Positions 52,187 through 61,306 are shown, counted from the first letter of the stretch. The stretch: 64,000 nucleotides of DNA from Larkinella terrae (GCF_009668025.1 NZ_WJXZ01000014.1:1260448-1324447); one strand, 5' to 3'. Numbers and translations: made by a program. The notes: generated by a model not told the origin, from the sequence alone.

Positions 52187-53626
52187 ATGAAGTACTTCTT
52201 TACCGCTTTAGTAGTTGGATTAATTGTTAGTGGATCAGCGATTGCGCAACAGCATTCCGAGCAAAATCACAGTAAATACGTCTGGCCGAAAGACAGTCTG
52301 GTGAAGCAGAAACTGAACCAGTGGCAGGACGTTAAATTCGGATTGCTGATGCACTGGGGAACGTATAGCCAGTGGGGCGTCGTCGAATCGTGGTCGCTTT
52401 GTCCGGAAGATGAAGGCTGGTGCGTGCGCCGGGGACCGTACGCCAACGACTGGTTTGGGTATAAAAAAGCGTACGAAAATCTGCAAACAACCTTCAATCC
52501 GACCCGGTTTAATCCCGAGCGCTGGGCAACGGCCGCCAAAACCGCGGGCATGAAGTACATGATTTTTACGACCAAGCACCACGACGGTTTTTGCATGTTT
52601 GATTCCAAACAAACGGATTACAAAATCACGAGTGCAAAATCGCCGTTCGCGTCGAACCCCCGCAGCAATGTGACGAAAGAAATTCTGGGGGTGTTTCGCA
52701 ACGAAGGCTTTATGGTTGGGACGTATTTTTCAAAACCGGACTGGAATGTGGATTCGTACTGGTGGCCGTATTTCCCGCCGAAAGATCGCAATGTGAGCTA
52801 CGATCCGAAGAAGTATCCCGACCTGTGGAAAAAATATCAGGACTTTACGTTTAACCAGATTCAGGAATTGATGACCGGTTACGGAAAAGTGGATATTCTG
52901 TGGCTGGACGGCGGCTGGGTGCGTCCGGCCAGTACGATCGACTCGACGGTGAGCTGGCAGCGGACAATCCCGTACAGCCAGGACATTGACATGGACCGGA
53001 TTGCCGGAATGGGCCGGAAAAACCAGCCCGGTTTGCTGGTCGTTGACCGTACGGTTTCGGGCGAGTTTGAAAATTACGTGACGCCGGAGCAGCAAATCCC
53101 CGATCATTATATGCCCATTCCGTGGGAGACCTGTCTGACAATGGGCGACAGCTGGTCGTACATTCCAAAAGAAAATTTCAAGCCAGCCCGCAAACTTGTG
53201 CAAACGCTGGTCGATATTGTGGCTAAAAATGGCAATCTGCTGCTGAACATTGCACCCGGTCCGGATGGCGAATGGCACGAAGAAGCCTATACACGTCTGA
53301 AGGAAATTGGCGACTGGATGCAGATCAACGGCGAGTCTGTTTACGGAACAAAACCGCTGGCGCCGTATCGGCAAAACCAGTGGGCCTTTACCTCGAAGGG
53401 AAAGACCGCTTATGCTTCCTACCTGGCGACTGATGCTGAAAACACGCTTCCGTCGCTGGTTACACTCCCCATTGCCCCGGCTCAACCGAAAGCTACACTG
53501 ACGATTCTGGGAACGAAACAGGCCTTGAAATGGAAGAAAGTTGGCACGGGCATCGAAGTGAGTATACCGGAAAAACTGCGTCAGCAACTGACCGGAAAAC
53601 CGGTTTGGGTTTTTAAAATTGCCTAA
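52187..53626 (+). CDS. GH29 alpha-L-fucosidase, secreted
   Basis: The 479-residue protein has a signal peptide (cleavage after AIA, residue 20), then the GH29 barrel: FGLLMHWGTYSQWGV (His56), TKHHDGFCMFDSKQTDY (130-145) and VDILWLDGGW, where Asp241 is the expected nucleophile. A small C-terminal beta domain follows (ATLTILGTKQALKWKKVG). The enzyme removes L-fucose from glycans with retention. It forms an operon with the esterase 14 bases downstream. Confidence 0.93.
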   Translation: MKYFFTALVVGLIVSGSAIAQQHSEQNHSKYVWPKDSLVKQKLNQWQDVKFGLLMHWGTYSQWGVVESWSLCPEDEGWCVRRGPYANDWFGYKKAYENLQTTFNPTRFNPERWATAAKTAGMKYMIFTTKHHDGFCMFDSKQTDYKITSAKSPFASNPRSNVTKEILGVFRNEGFMVGTYFSKPDWNVDSYWWPYFPPKDRNVSYDPKKYPDLWKKYQDFTFNQIQELMTGYGKVDILWLDGGWVRPASTIDSTVSWQRTIPYSQDIDMDRIAGMGRKNQPGLLVVDRTVSGEFENYVTPEQQIPDHYMPIPWETCLTMGDSWSYIPKENFKPARKLVQTLVDIVAKNGNLLLNIAPGPDGEWHEEAYTRLKEIGDWMQINGESVYGTKPLAPYRQNQWAFTSKGKTAYASYLATDAENTLPSLVTLPIAPAQPKATLTILGTKQALKWKKVGTGIEVSIPEKLRQQLTGKPVWVFKIA

Positions 53627-53640
53627 TTACTGAAGTGAAA

Positions 53641-56109
53641 ATGCCTCATCCTATGAGAAATCGAGTTCTTTTGTTTTGCTTATTCTTTCTGAGCGCTTGT
53701 CTGACTATTCGGGCGCAACGCATCCATAACTTTACCACCGGACTGGCGATCGGCCCCTGTCATCAGTACGGTCGGGAAGCCCTGTACACGGATTTGCTGG
53801 CCTACCATTTGTACCGCGGGGATTTGAAAAAACCGGTCGAAGGGCAGGGAATGACCGCAACCAGCACCGATACGCTGCGCTGGCAGACGGTAACTCCCGA
53901 TAAAGAAGGCAAGTTCAGGGGCCGGAATTTCAACAATGGCTATTTGTATCTGACGTACACGGCCGACCGCGATGAAGTGGCTTTGCTGCAAGCAACCGGC
54001 CATAACATGGTGTATGTCAATGGAGCACCCCATGCCGGAGATCCGTATGCGCTCGGCTGGCTGGCCATTCCGGTGGCATTAAAAAAAGGACTCAACGAAA
54101 TTTACGTTCGCACCTCCCAGTTTTCACGTTTTCAGGGTCTGACCGCCAAATTGATTTTTCCGGAAAAACCGGTTTTCTTGAAAATTGAAGATCCGACCTT
54201 GCCGAGTGTGGTTTTGGGCAAGCAGGCCGAGCCGCTTTGGGGCGCGGTTGTCCTCGTCAACACGACGAACAAAGCACTGACTGGCTTGAAAATGAGAAGC
54301 CGGTTGTCCGGTAAAGACCTGATAACCGATCTGCCGACGGTGCCGCCGATGACGACCCGGAAAGTCGGTTTTCGGATGGATGGGTCGGGCGTGACCAGAA
54401 AAGAAGACGGCAAGGTTCTGATCAGTCTGCTCCAAGCCGGAAAGTCGATTGACGAAAAAGAATTGACACTGGGTGTGGCCGGGCCGGGTGAACATTACAC
54501 CCAGACCTTCGTCAGCGCCATCGACGGCAGTGTTCAGTATTTCGGGGTTGCCCCGCAAACCAAACCGGACGGCCAGGCACCCGCTTTGTTCCTGTCGGTT
54601 CACGGAGCTGGCGTTGAGGCCAGTGGGCAGGCCCGCGCGTATCAGCCGAAAGATTGGGGCGTTTTGGTCGCACCCACCAACCGGCGTCCGCGCGGTTTTA
54701 ACTGGGAAGACTGGGGGCGGCTGGATGCGCTGGAAGTGTTCGATATTGCCAAAAAGCAGTACAAGCCCGACCCGCAGCGGATTTACCTGACGGGTCATTC
54801 GATGGGTGGCCACGGCACCTGGTATCTGGGGGCGACGTTCCCCGGCAATTGGGCCGCGATTGCGCCCTGTGCCGGTTATCCGACGCTGGCGGGTTACGGT
54901 TCGCACGACGGAAAAATTCCGGAGGAAGGCGGAAACGCGATGGAAAAAATACTCCTGCGTTCGAGCAATCCGAGCAACGTCATCGCGCTGGCTTCCAACT
55001 ACAAACCGCTCGGGGTTTATATTCTGCACGGCGACGCTGACCGGACGGTTTCGGTGGAATATGCCCGCCAGATGCGCAAACTGCTCGGTACGTTTCACCC
55101 CGATTTTACCCATTACGAATATCCGGGCGGTTCGCACTGGTACGGAAGCGAAAGTGTCGACTGGAAACCGTTGTTTGACTATTTTCAATGGCACCGGATT
55201 GCGGCCGACAGCGCCGTCAATTCCATCGATTTTACCACCGCTAATCCCGCCATTTCGTCGACGATGCGCTGGGTTTCGATTGAGCAGCAGGAACATCCGC
55301 TGCAATACAGCCGTGTTCAGGTGAAGCGGGATAAAAAGTCCAAAACCATTACGGGCAAAACCGATAACGTGGAGCTGTTCTCGCTGAACCTGGCCGATTT
55401 TGCCGCAGGCGAAACCGTATCAATTACGTTGGATAGCCTGAAAACCATTCGTTATCAGGTTTCTAACCCGGCGGAAAAGTTATTTCTGACCCGAAATAAT
55501 CAATGGGAAGTTGGCGCCAAACCGGCCCTGACCCAGAAAGGTGCGCACCGCAACGGGACTTTCAAAGAGCCATTTAACCACCGGATGGTGTTTGTTTACG
55601 GGACTTCCGGAACCGCTGAAGAAAATGAATGGGCCTATAACAAAGCCCGTTACGATGCCGAAACCTGGTATTATCGCGGGAACGGCGCGGTGGACATTGT
55701 ACCGGATAAGGAATTCACTCCGGTACAGTATGCCGACCGGGGCGTGGTGATTTTTGGCAACGCAACGACCAATCGGGCGTGGAGCAAACTCTTGGCCGAT
55801 AGCCCGATTCAGGTCAGTCGAGGCGCGGTAAGTGTTGGCAATGAGCGGTTTACGGGCAATGATGTCAGCGTTTATTTTAGCTGGCCCCGGTCAGATAGTC
55901 CCAAAGCGTCTGTTGCGGTGGTCTCCGGCACCGGTTTGGCGGGCCTGAAAGCCGCCGATGCCAATCAATATTTTGCCGCCGGGAGCGGTTTTCCGGATTT
56001 CATGATTTTTGGTCTGGATATGGCCAAAGATGGCATCAAAGGCGTCCGGCAAGCCGGTTTTTTCGATAACAACTGGAAGCTGGAAAGCCGCGAAATGGTC
56101 GGGAAATAG
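53641..56109 (+). CDS. Secreted prolyl-oligopeptidase/esterase-type alpha/beta hydrolase
   Basis: The product has about 822 residues. The N-terminus LLFCLFFLSACLTIRAQ is a signal, with LSAC a possible lipobox. Residues about 30-290 look beta-rich (carbohydrate-binding or accessory). The hydrolase core has SVHGAGVEASGQARAY, GFNWEDWGRLDALEVFD, the nucleophile Ser387 in TGHSMGGHGTWYLG, HGDADRTVSVEYA (Asp) and YPGGSHWYG (His). The C-terminal 250 residues are another beta domain. Its operon position after the fucosidase suggests removal of ester groups from fucosylated glycans; peptidase activity cannot be excluded. ATG 53653 is an alternative start. Confidence 0.8.
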   Translation: MPHPMRNRVLLFCLFFLSACLTIRAQRIHNFTTGLAIGPCHQYGREALYTDLLAYHLYRGDLKKPVEGQGMTATSTDTLRWQTVTPDKEGKFRGRNFNNGYLYLTYTADRDEVALLQATGHNMVYVNGAPHAGDPYALGWLAIPVALKKGLNEIYVRTSQFSRFQGLTAKLIFPEKPVFLKIEDPTLPSVVLGKQAEPLWGAVVLVNTTNKALTGLKMRSRLSGKDLITDLPTVPPMTTRKVGFRMDGSGVTRKEDGKVLISLLQAGKSIDEKELTLGVAGPGEHYTQTFVSAIDGSVQYFGVAPQTKPDGQAPALFLSVHGAGVEASGQARAYQPKDWGVLVAPTNRRPRGFNWEDWGRLDALEVFDIAKKQYKPDPQRIYLTGHSMGGHGTWYLGATFPGNWAAIAPCAGYPTLAGYGSHDGKIPEEGGNAMEKILLRSSNPSNVIALASNYKPLGVYILHGDADRTVSVEYARQMRKLLGTFHPDFTHYEYPGGSHWYGSESVDWKPLFDYFQWHRIAADSAVNSIDFTTANPAISSTMRWVSIEQQEHPLQYSRVQVKRDKKSKTITGKTDNVELFSLNLADFAAGETVSITLDSLKTIRYQVSNPAEKLFLTRNNQWEVGAKPALTQKGAHRNGTFKEPFNHRMVFVYGTSGTAEENEWAYNKARYDAETWYYRGNGAVDIVPDKEFTPVQYADRGVVIFGNATTNRAWSKLLADSPIQVSRGAVSVGNERFTGNDVSVYFSWPRSDSPKASVAVVSGTGLAGLKAADANQYFAAGSGFPDFMIFGLDMAKDGIKGVRQAGFFDNNWKLESREMVGK

Positions 56110-56119
56110 GGCCGGAAAT

Positions 56120-56734
56120 TCAGGATTCGCTGAATATCTCTTTAATGCTCATTCGAAAACCGCTGACGACTTCTGATTCCAGAAAACCGTCTTTTAATTT
56201 TTGCGCCAGTTCAAAAACGTTTTCGTGGAGCAGGTATTGCTCCACGGTTTCGTGTTCGACATCAACGATCCAGTATTCCTTTACACCATGAAGGGCATAA
56301 TCGGTCATTTTAATACCGTAGTCTCTTTCACGGGTGCTGTCTGACAGGATTTCAACAACAAAATCGGGTGGGGGAAAGGCGGATTGTTTTTGTTCAAATC
56401 GATCCGCTTTTTCTTTGTTCCAGAAGCAAATATCCGGTTGATAATCATTGCGGGTCAGCCGAACCATTACTTTTTCGACTCCAACTTTCCCCAGACGATT
56501 CTCTCTAACGTGGGGAATAAAATAACCCAGAATAGTCGTCGATGCCATCCAATGGCGACCGTAAACCGGTGAATGATAGATGATTTCACCCAGGATAAAT
56601 TCCGCCTTTTTTGCCTCATCGACATCCGCCCAGAACTGGTGACGACGACGCTGTTCTTCCTGCCAGGTGTTTTCAAGTTCATCCAGCAATTCGCGCAGAT
56701 TAGGCGCTTTCAGTAAGTCATCGATGGGAGTCAT
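56120..56734 (-). CDS. Uma2-family (DUF820) endonuclease-like protein
   Basis: The 204-residue protein has the Uma2 core: QPDICFWNKEKADRF, PPDFVVEILSDSTRERDYGI with the E-x-x-S region, MTDYALHGVKEYWIVDVEHETVEQYLL and a C-terminal VVSGFRMSIKEIF. It is a second, divergent Uma2 protein relative to 6656. It interrupts the fucose gene series on the opposite strand. Role unknown. Confidence 0.83.
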   Translation of the reverse strand: MTPIDDLLKAPNLRELLDELENTWQEEQRRRHQFWADVDEAKKAEFILGEIIYHSPVYGRHWMASTTILGYFIPHVRENRLGKVGVEKVMVRLTRNDYQPDICFWNKEKADRFEQKQSAFPPPDFVVEILSDSTRERDYGIKMTDYALHGVKEYWIVDVEHETVEQYLLHENVFELAQKLKDGFLESEVVSGFRMSIKEIFSES

Positions 56735-56756
56735 GGCGAATCAAAATCCATTTCTA

Positions 56757-56790
56757 CAAATATAATAAGATTTCCCCGCGACTGTTACAA
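56757..56790 (-). promoter_or_regulatory. Promoter of the Uma2 gene
   Basis: On the minus strand TTG (56790-56788) and TATATTTG (56764-56757) are separated by 23 bases, 23 bases before the ATG. Confidence 0.5.
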
Positions 56791-56806
56791 TCCGGTTCTT
56801 ACGCTT

Positions 56807-56814
56807 TATTTTTG
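56807..56814 (+). promoter_or_regulatory. Putative -7 box for the fucose catabolic operon
   Basis: TATTTTTG matches TAnnTTTG, 59 bases before the FAH-family gene; no clear -33 TTG. It would drive the gene series 56873 to about 62966. Confidence 0.45.
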
Positions 56815-56872
56815 CGCGCAAGGTTATAAGCCGCCGGTTTTTCTCTTTATTCAAAAAAGTAAACCCTCCATA

Positions 56873-57727
56873 ATGAAACTATTCCGCTTTGGCTCGCCGG
56901 AAAACGAGCGCCCCGGTGTAATGCTGCCCTCGGGAGGCAGCCTCGATGTGTCGGCTTTTGGACAAGACTACGACGAAACGTTTTTCGCCACCAACGGTAT
57001 GGAAAAACTAGCTAAGTGGTTGGAAACCAACGCGGCCAGTTGCCCCGGCGTGTCGGGTAGCGTTCGCCGGGCATCGTGTATCAAACGCCCTTCCAAGATT
57101 GTTTGCGTTGGTCTGAACTACGCCAAACATGCCGCCGAGACCAACGCTCCGGTTCCCGCCGAACCCATTTTATTCTTCAAATCAACCACCGCCCTGGTTG
57201 GCCCTGACGACAGTGTCGTGATTCCGAAAAAGTCCGAAAAAACCGACTGGGAAGTGGAATTGGCAATTGTTATCGGGAAAAAAGCTACCTACGTTTCCAA
57301 GGAAGATGCCTTCGACTACATCGCGGGTTATGCCGTTCACAACGATTACAGCGAGCGGGCGTTCCAGCTCGAGCGGGGTGGTCAGTGGGTGAAAGGCAAA
57401 AGTGCGGATACCTTTGCGCCCCTCGGACCGTTTATGGTCACGAAAGACGAAGTGCCCAATCCGAACAAACTGGGACTTTGGCTGCGGGTCAATGGCGAAT
57501 TGCTCCAGGACTCCAACACGGACGATATGATTTTCGACGTTCCGACCCTGGTCAGTTACATCAGCCAGTTCATGACGCTGCTTCCCGGCGACGTTATCTC
57601 AACCGGAACTCCTTCCGGCGTCGGCATGGGCCTCAAACCACAACGTTTCCTCAAACCCGGCGACGTTGTCGAACTCGGCATCGAAGGACTCGGCACTCAG
57701 AAGCAAACGGCTTTAGCTTATAGTTAA
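56873..57727 (+). CDS. FAH-family hydrolase, probable 2,4-diketo-3-deoxy-L-fuconate hydrolase
   Basis: The 284-residue protein has the fumarylacetoacetate hydrolase fold: SKIVCVGLNYAKHAAE, the metal ligands Glu127 and Glu129 in DWEVELAIVIG and Asp158 in HNDYSERAFQ, KSADTFAPLGP, and DVISTGTPSGVGMGLKP. In the oxidative fucose route, enzymes of this family cleave 2,4-diketo-3-deoxy-L-fuconate to pyruvate and L-lactate. The neighbours (lactonase, fucose dehydrogenase, FucP) support that role. Confidence 0.85.
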   Translation: MKLFRFGSPENERPGVMLPSGGSLDVSAFGQDYDETFFATNGMEKLAKWLETNAASCPGVSGSVRRASCIKRPSKIVCVGLNYAKHAAETNAPVPAEPILFFKSTTALVGPDDSVVIPKKSEKTDWEVELAIVIGKKATYVSKEDAFDYIAGYAVHNDYSERAFQLERGGQWVKGKSADTFAPLGPFMVTKDEVPNPNKLGLWLRVNGELLQDSNTDDMIFDVPTLVSYISQFMTLLPGDVISTGTPSGVGMGLKPQRFLKPGDVVELGIEGLGTQKQTALAYS

Positions 57728-57798
57728 ATGAACAATTAAAAATGAACAATGAACTAGTAACTGAAAGGCTGTTCATTGTTCATTTTTAATTGTTCATT
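57727..57798. repeat. Perfect 28-bp-arm inverted repeat
   Basis: Arms 57727-57754 and 57771-57798 are exact complements around a 16-base loop, made of words AATGAACAAT and TTAAAAATG. It begins at the FAH stop codon and ends just before the lactonase ATG. Confidence 0.9.
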
Positions 57799-57801
57799 AT
57801 A

Positions 57802-58638
57802 ATGTATAAAAACATGACAATTGATTCTCATCAGCATTTCTGGTTCTACAATCCGGAGCGGGACAGTTGGATTACGGAAGATATGCAACGGATTCGGCGG
57901 GACTTTTTACCCGCCGATCTGGAACCGGTTTTGAAACAGAACGGCATCGATGGCTGCGTGGCGGTTCAGGCCGATCAGTCGGAGGCAGAAACACTGTTTT
58001 TGCTTCAGCTGGCCGAAGCCTACGCGTTCATCCGGGGCGTTGTCGGGTGGGTGGATTTGCGGGCCGAAAATCTGTACGATCGACTGGAATTTTTCTCGCA
58101 GTTTGAAGAGCTGAAAGGATTTCGACACGTCGTTCAGGGCGAGTCGGAAGACTTTATGATGCGCCCGGAATTCATTCGCGGTGTTCGGCAATTGGCGGCT
58201 TTTGACTTCACGTACGACATTCTGATTTACCCCAATCAACTGAAAGCCGCCCTGCACCTGGTGCGGACAGTTCCGGAAGTTCCGTTTATCATCGACCACC
58301 TGGCCAAACCCTATATCAAGGATAGGAAAATCGGCACCTGGTCGAATTACATGGCCGAGATTGCCAAAAATCCGAATGTGTATTGCAAAGTGTCGGGTAT
58401 GGTAACGGAAGCTGATTGGCAAAACTGGAAACCGGACGATTTCCGACCGTATTTGGATGTCGTTTTCGAACATTTTGGCCCGGACCGGGCGGTTTTTGGC
58501 TCCGATTGGCCCGTTTGTCTCGTGGCTGCGGAGTACGATCAGATGAAAAGCATTGTCGAGGATTATCTGAAACCGTGGGGCGAAGACGCACGGCAAAAGG
58601 TGTTTGGCGACAATGCCATTAAGTTTTATAATCTTTAA
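57802..58638 (+). CDS. Amidohydrolase, probable L-fuconolactonase
   Basis: The 278-residue COG3618-type amidohydrolase starts IDSHQHFWFYNPERDSWI with His10 and His12. It continues VVGWVDLRAENL, GFRHVVQGESEDFM, FIIDHLAKPYI and CKVSGMV, and ends with VFGSDWPVC supplying the catalytic Asp. It opens L-fucono-lactone to L-fuconate. ATG 57814 is an alternative start that removes four residues. Confidence 0.85.
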   Translation: MYKNMTIDSHQHFWFYNPERDSWITEDMQRIRRDFLPADLEPVLKQNGIDGCVAVQADQSEAETLFLLQLAEAYAFIRGVVGWVDLRAENLYDRLEFFSQFEELKGFRHVVQGESEDFMMRPEFIRGVRQLAAFDFTYDILIYPNQLKAALHLVRTVPEVPFIIDHLAKPYIKDRKIGTWSNYMAEIAKNPNVYCKVSGMVTEADWQNWKPDDFRPYLDVVFEHFGPDRAVFGSDWPVCLVAAEYDQMKSIVEDYLKPWGEDARQKVFGDNAIKFYNL

Positions 58639-58735
58639 TACGCACGGATCGGGCGTGGCTACGCTTAAGTTCGTACCATTTTTTATTCACCATTCTTACC
58701 AGAAACTTCATGGACTTTAGTCCGTGGGTACGTTT

Positions 58736-59518
58736 ATGAACCTGAACCTACAAGACAAAATAATCATCGTAACGGGCGGAGCAAAGGGCATTGGCGAGGG
58801 GATCTCGACCGTGCTGGCCGCCGAAGGTGCTATTCCGGTGATCATTGGGCGGAATGAAGCGGACAATCAGAAAGCGGTTTCGGCCATCACGGCCGCGGGT
58901 GGCAAAGCTTTCCAGATTGCTGCTGAACTGACCAAACCGGACGAATGTAAAAAAGCCGTTGAGCAGACACTGGCGCAGTTTGGCCGGATCGACGGCCTGG
59001 TGAACAATGCGGGCGTTAACGATGGGGTTGGCCTTGAGAAAGGTGATTATGAGCGGTTTATGCAATCACTTCATAAGAACATGGTTCATTATTATTTGCT
59101 GGCCCATTACGCATTGCCCTCCCTAAAAGAATCCAAGGGAGCCATTGTCAACATCACTTCCAAAACCGCCGAAACCGGTCAGGGAAATACCTCGGCGTAT
59201 GCTGCGGCCAACGGCGGTCGCAACGCCCTGACCCGCGAGTGGGCGGTTGAGTTGCTGCCGTACAGCATTCGCGTGAATGCCGTTGTAGTGTCGGAATCGT
59301 GGACTCCCTTGTATGAAAACTGGATCAAGACGTTTGATAATCCGCAGGAAAAACTGGACAGCATTGTATCGAAAATACCGCTGGAAAAACGGATGACAAC
59401 GCCGGAGGAAATTGCCAACATGGTGGTCTTTTTGCTGTCCGATAAATCCAGCCACACGACGGGCCAATTGATCTATGTCGATGGGGGCTATGTCCACCTG
59501 GATCGCGCGCTGACGTAA
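58736..59518 (+). CDS. SDR, probable L-fucose dehydrogenase with Tyr-x-x-x-Asn site
   Basis: The 260-residue SDR has TGGAKGIG (13-20), NNAG (90-93) and NITSKTAETGQGNTSAYAAA. The classical Tyr-x-x-x-Lys is Tyr155-A-A-A-Asn159 here, so the usual catalytic Lys is missing. Later ALTREWAVELLPYSIRVNAV and ESWTPLYENWI fit the fucose-dehydrogenase-like group as I recall it. It should oxidise L-fucose to L-fucono-lactone. The in-frame GTG at 58724 adds four residues. Confidence 0.8.
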   Translation: MNLNLQDKIIIVTGGAKGIGEGISTVLAAEGAIPVIIGRNEADNQKAVSAITAAGGKAFQIAAELTKPDECKKAVEQTLAQFGRIDGLVNNAGVNDGVGLEKGDYERFMQSLHKNMVHYYLLAHYALPSLKESKGAIVNITSKTAETGQGNTSAYAAANGGRNALTREWAVELLPYSIRVNAVVVSESWTPLYENWIKTFDNPQEKLDSIVSKIPLEKRMTTPEEIANMVVFLLSDKSSHTTGQLIYVDGGYVHLDRALT

Positions 59519-59591
59519 TCAAGAGTGATTGAGTGGGCTGCTAACCTGCTGATTGTGGGCCAATTTCAACTTCCTAATTCCCTGACTTTTC

Positions 59592-60890
59592 ATGGCATCC
59601 GTTCCATCTTCAAGTACCGCCAAAGTTTCCAGCTCGACGGGCAGTTATACGCTGGCGTTCGCGCTGGTGACGAGCTTGTTCTTCCTGTGGGCCTTCGTCC
59701 ATAATCTGGAGCCCATTCTGATTCCCCACCTCAAAAAAGCCTGTCAACTAACTGATTTACAGTCGGCCCTGATTGACTCAGCGGTTTATCTGGGTTATTT
59801 CATTATGGCACTACCGGCCGGTTACGTCATGAAAAAGTACGGTTACCAACGGGGCATTATCGCGGGTCTGCTGATGTACGCTGCGGGCGCTTTCCTGTTC
59901 GTTCCGGCCGCCGATACGCGGATGTACGGTTTTTTTCTGGCGGCTTTGTTCATCATTGCGTCGGGTTGCGCGTTTCTGGAAACGGCGGCTAACCCGTACG
60001 TAACCATTCTGGGAAATCCGGCGACGGCAACGACCCGGCTCAATTTTAGCCAGTCGTTCAACGGTTTGGGTGCATTTCTCGCACCGGTTGTGGGCGGAAA
60101 AGTGATTCTCAGCGGCATCGAACATTCCGAAGCTGAACTGACAGCCATGTCGACCGAGCAACTCAATAGCTACTTGCAATACGAAGCCAATCAGGTGAAA
60201 ATGCCGTACGTGGTCATTGGACTGGTGGTGGTGGCCGTTGCGGCCCTGTTTATGTTTACAAAACTGCCGGACATCAGCGATTCGGAAAAGAAAACGCCAT
60301 CGACGCTGGGTTCCGTGTTTCGGCACCGGCACCTGCGGTTGGGTGTCATTGCTCAGTTCTTTTACGTGGGAGCCCAGGTCTGCGTGACCAGCTTTTTCAT
60401 CCGTTTTGCCAAATTTTCCAGCGATGTTCCCGAAAAAACCGCTGCAGAATGGCTGGGCTGGGCGATGCTGGGCTTCCTGATCGGTCGTTTCATCGGCACC
60501 TACCTCATGCGGTTTATTCCGGCCAATCGGTTGCTGACAATCTACTCGCTGATCAGCGTTGGGCTGTTACTGGTCGCGATGACGATGAAATCCGACATTG
60601 CAGTTTGGGCCATTTTCGCGGTTCCCTTTTTCGAATCGATCATGTTCGCAACAATCTTTTCGCTGGGAATCAATCGGTTGGAGGAAGATACCGAGCTGGG
60701 CTCATCATTGCTCGTAATGGCCATTGCCGGTGGTGCCCTGTTCCCGGTCGCGATGGGATACATTTCCGACCAGAGCAACATCAAAGTCGCCTACATCGTA
60801 CCGCTGCTTTGCTTCCTGGTTGTCGCGTACTACGGCTGGAAAGGATATCAACCGGAAACCAATGAGTGGAATGGGCGAATGAGTGATTGA
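59592..60890 (+). CDS. fucP: L-fucose:proton symporter FucP (MFS)
   Basis: The 432-residue inner-membrane protein has twelve predicted helices. It begins FALVTSLFFLWAFVHNLEPIL and has FIIASGCAFLETAANPYVTI and NFSQSFNGLGAFLAP, signatures of the FucP family. It brings free L-fucose from the periplasm into the cell. Its last codons lie within an inverted repeat. Confidence 0.92.
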   Translation: MASVPSSSTAKVSSSTGSYTLAFALVTSLFFLWAFVHNLEPILIPHLKKACQLTDLQSALIDSAVYLGYFIMALPAGYVMKKYGYQRGIIAGLLMYAAGAFLFVPAADTRMYGFFLAALFIIASGCAFLETAANPYVTILGNPATATTRLNFSQSFNGLGAFLAPVVGGKVILSGIEHSEAELTAMSTEQLNSYLQYEANQVKMPYVVIGLVVVAVAALFMFTKLPDISDSEKKTPSTLGSVFRHRHLRLGVIAQFFYVGAQVCVTSFFIRFAKFSSDVPEKTAAEWLGWAMLGFLIGRFIGTYLMRFIPANRLLTIYSLISVGLLLVAMTMKSDIAVWAIFAVPFFESIMFATIFSLGINRLEEDTELGSSLLVMAIAGGALFPVAMGYISDQSNIKVAYIVPLLCFLVVAYYGWKGYQPETNEWNGRMSD

Positions 60891-60960
60891 GCGAATAGCT
60901 ACCGCAATTCAGTTAATTCAGAAGCTTGATCTTTGATCTATTCACTCAATCGCTCATTCA
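60877..60960. repeat. Inverted repeat overlapping the fucP stop
   Basis: GAATGAGTGATTGAGCGAAT words at 60877-60898 are complementary (20 of 22) to 60939-60960, with a 40-base loop. The left arm includes the final codons of fucP. The words match those of the element at 38947-39002. Confidence 0.85.
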
Positions 60961-60979
60961 CTCATTCAAAATTAAATCT

Positions 60980-61306
60980 ATGCGTTACTGCCTTGCTCTT
61001 GACCTCGTTGATGATCCGGTTTTAATTGCCGAGTACGAGAAATACCACGAAAAATTGCGACCCGAAATCGAAGAAAGCATTCGGTCGGCAGGAATTACCG
61101 AAATGGAGATTTACCGCATTGGCAACCGGCTTTTCATGATTATGGAAACGGATGAAACGTTCTCGTTTGAAAAGAAGACAGAAATGGACGCCGGAAACCC
61201 AAAAGTGCAGGAATGGGAAAATCTGATGTGGCGGTATCAACAGGCCTTGCCAATGGCAAAACCGGGTGAAAAATGGCTGTTGCTAAATAACATTTTTAAG
61301 CTTTAA
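60980..61306 (+). CDS. L-fucose/L-rhamnose mutarotase (RhaM family)
   Basis: The 108-residue protein starts MRYCLALDLVDDP and has the RhaM-type EYEKYHEKLRPEIEESI (His23), GNRLFMIMETDETF and WENLMWRYQQALPMAKPGEKW. It interconverts sugar anomers to speed entry into the fucose dehydrogenase reaction. ATG 60980 is preferred to the in-frame ATG at 60926, which lies in the inverted repeat. Confidence 0.88.
   Translation: MRYCLALDLVDDPVLIAEYEKYHEKLRPEIEESIRSAGITEMEIYRIGNRLFMIMETDETFSFEKKTEMDAGNPKVQEWENLMWRYQQALPMAKPGEKWLLLNNIFKL

Noticed and set aside
54124-55305. 393-codon minus-strand frame inside the esterase gene
   Set aside because: Arg/Gly/Phe-rich antisense shadow; the plus strand encodes a complete alpha/beta hydrolase.
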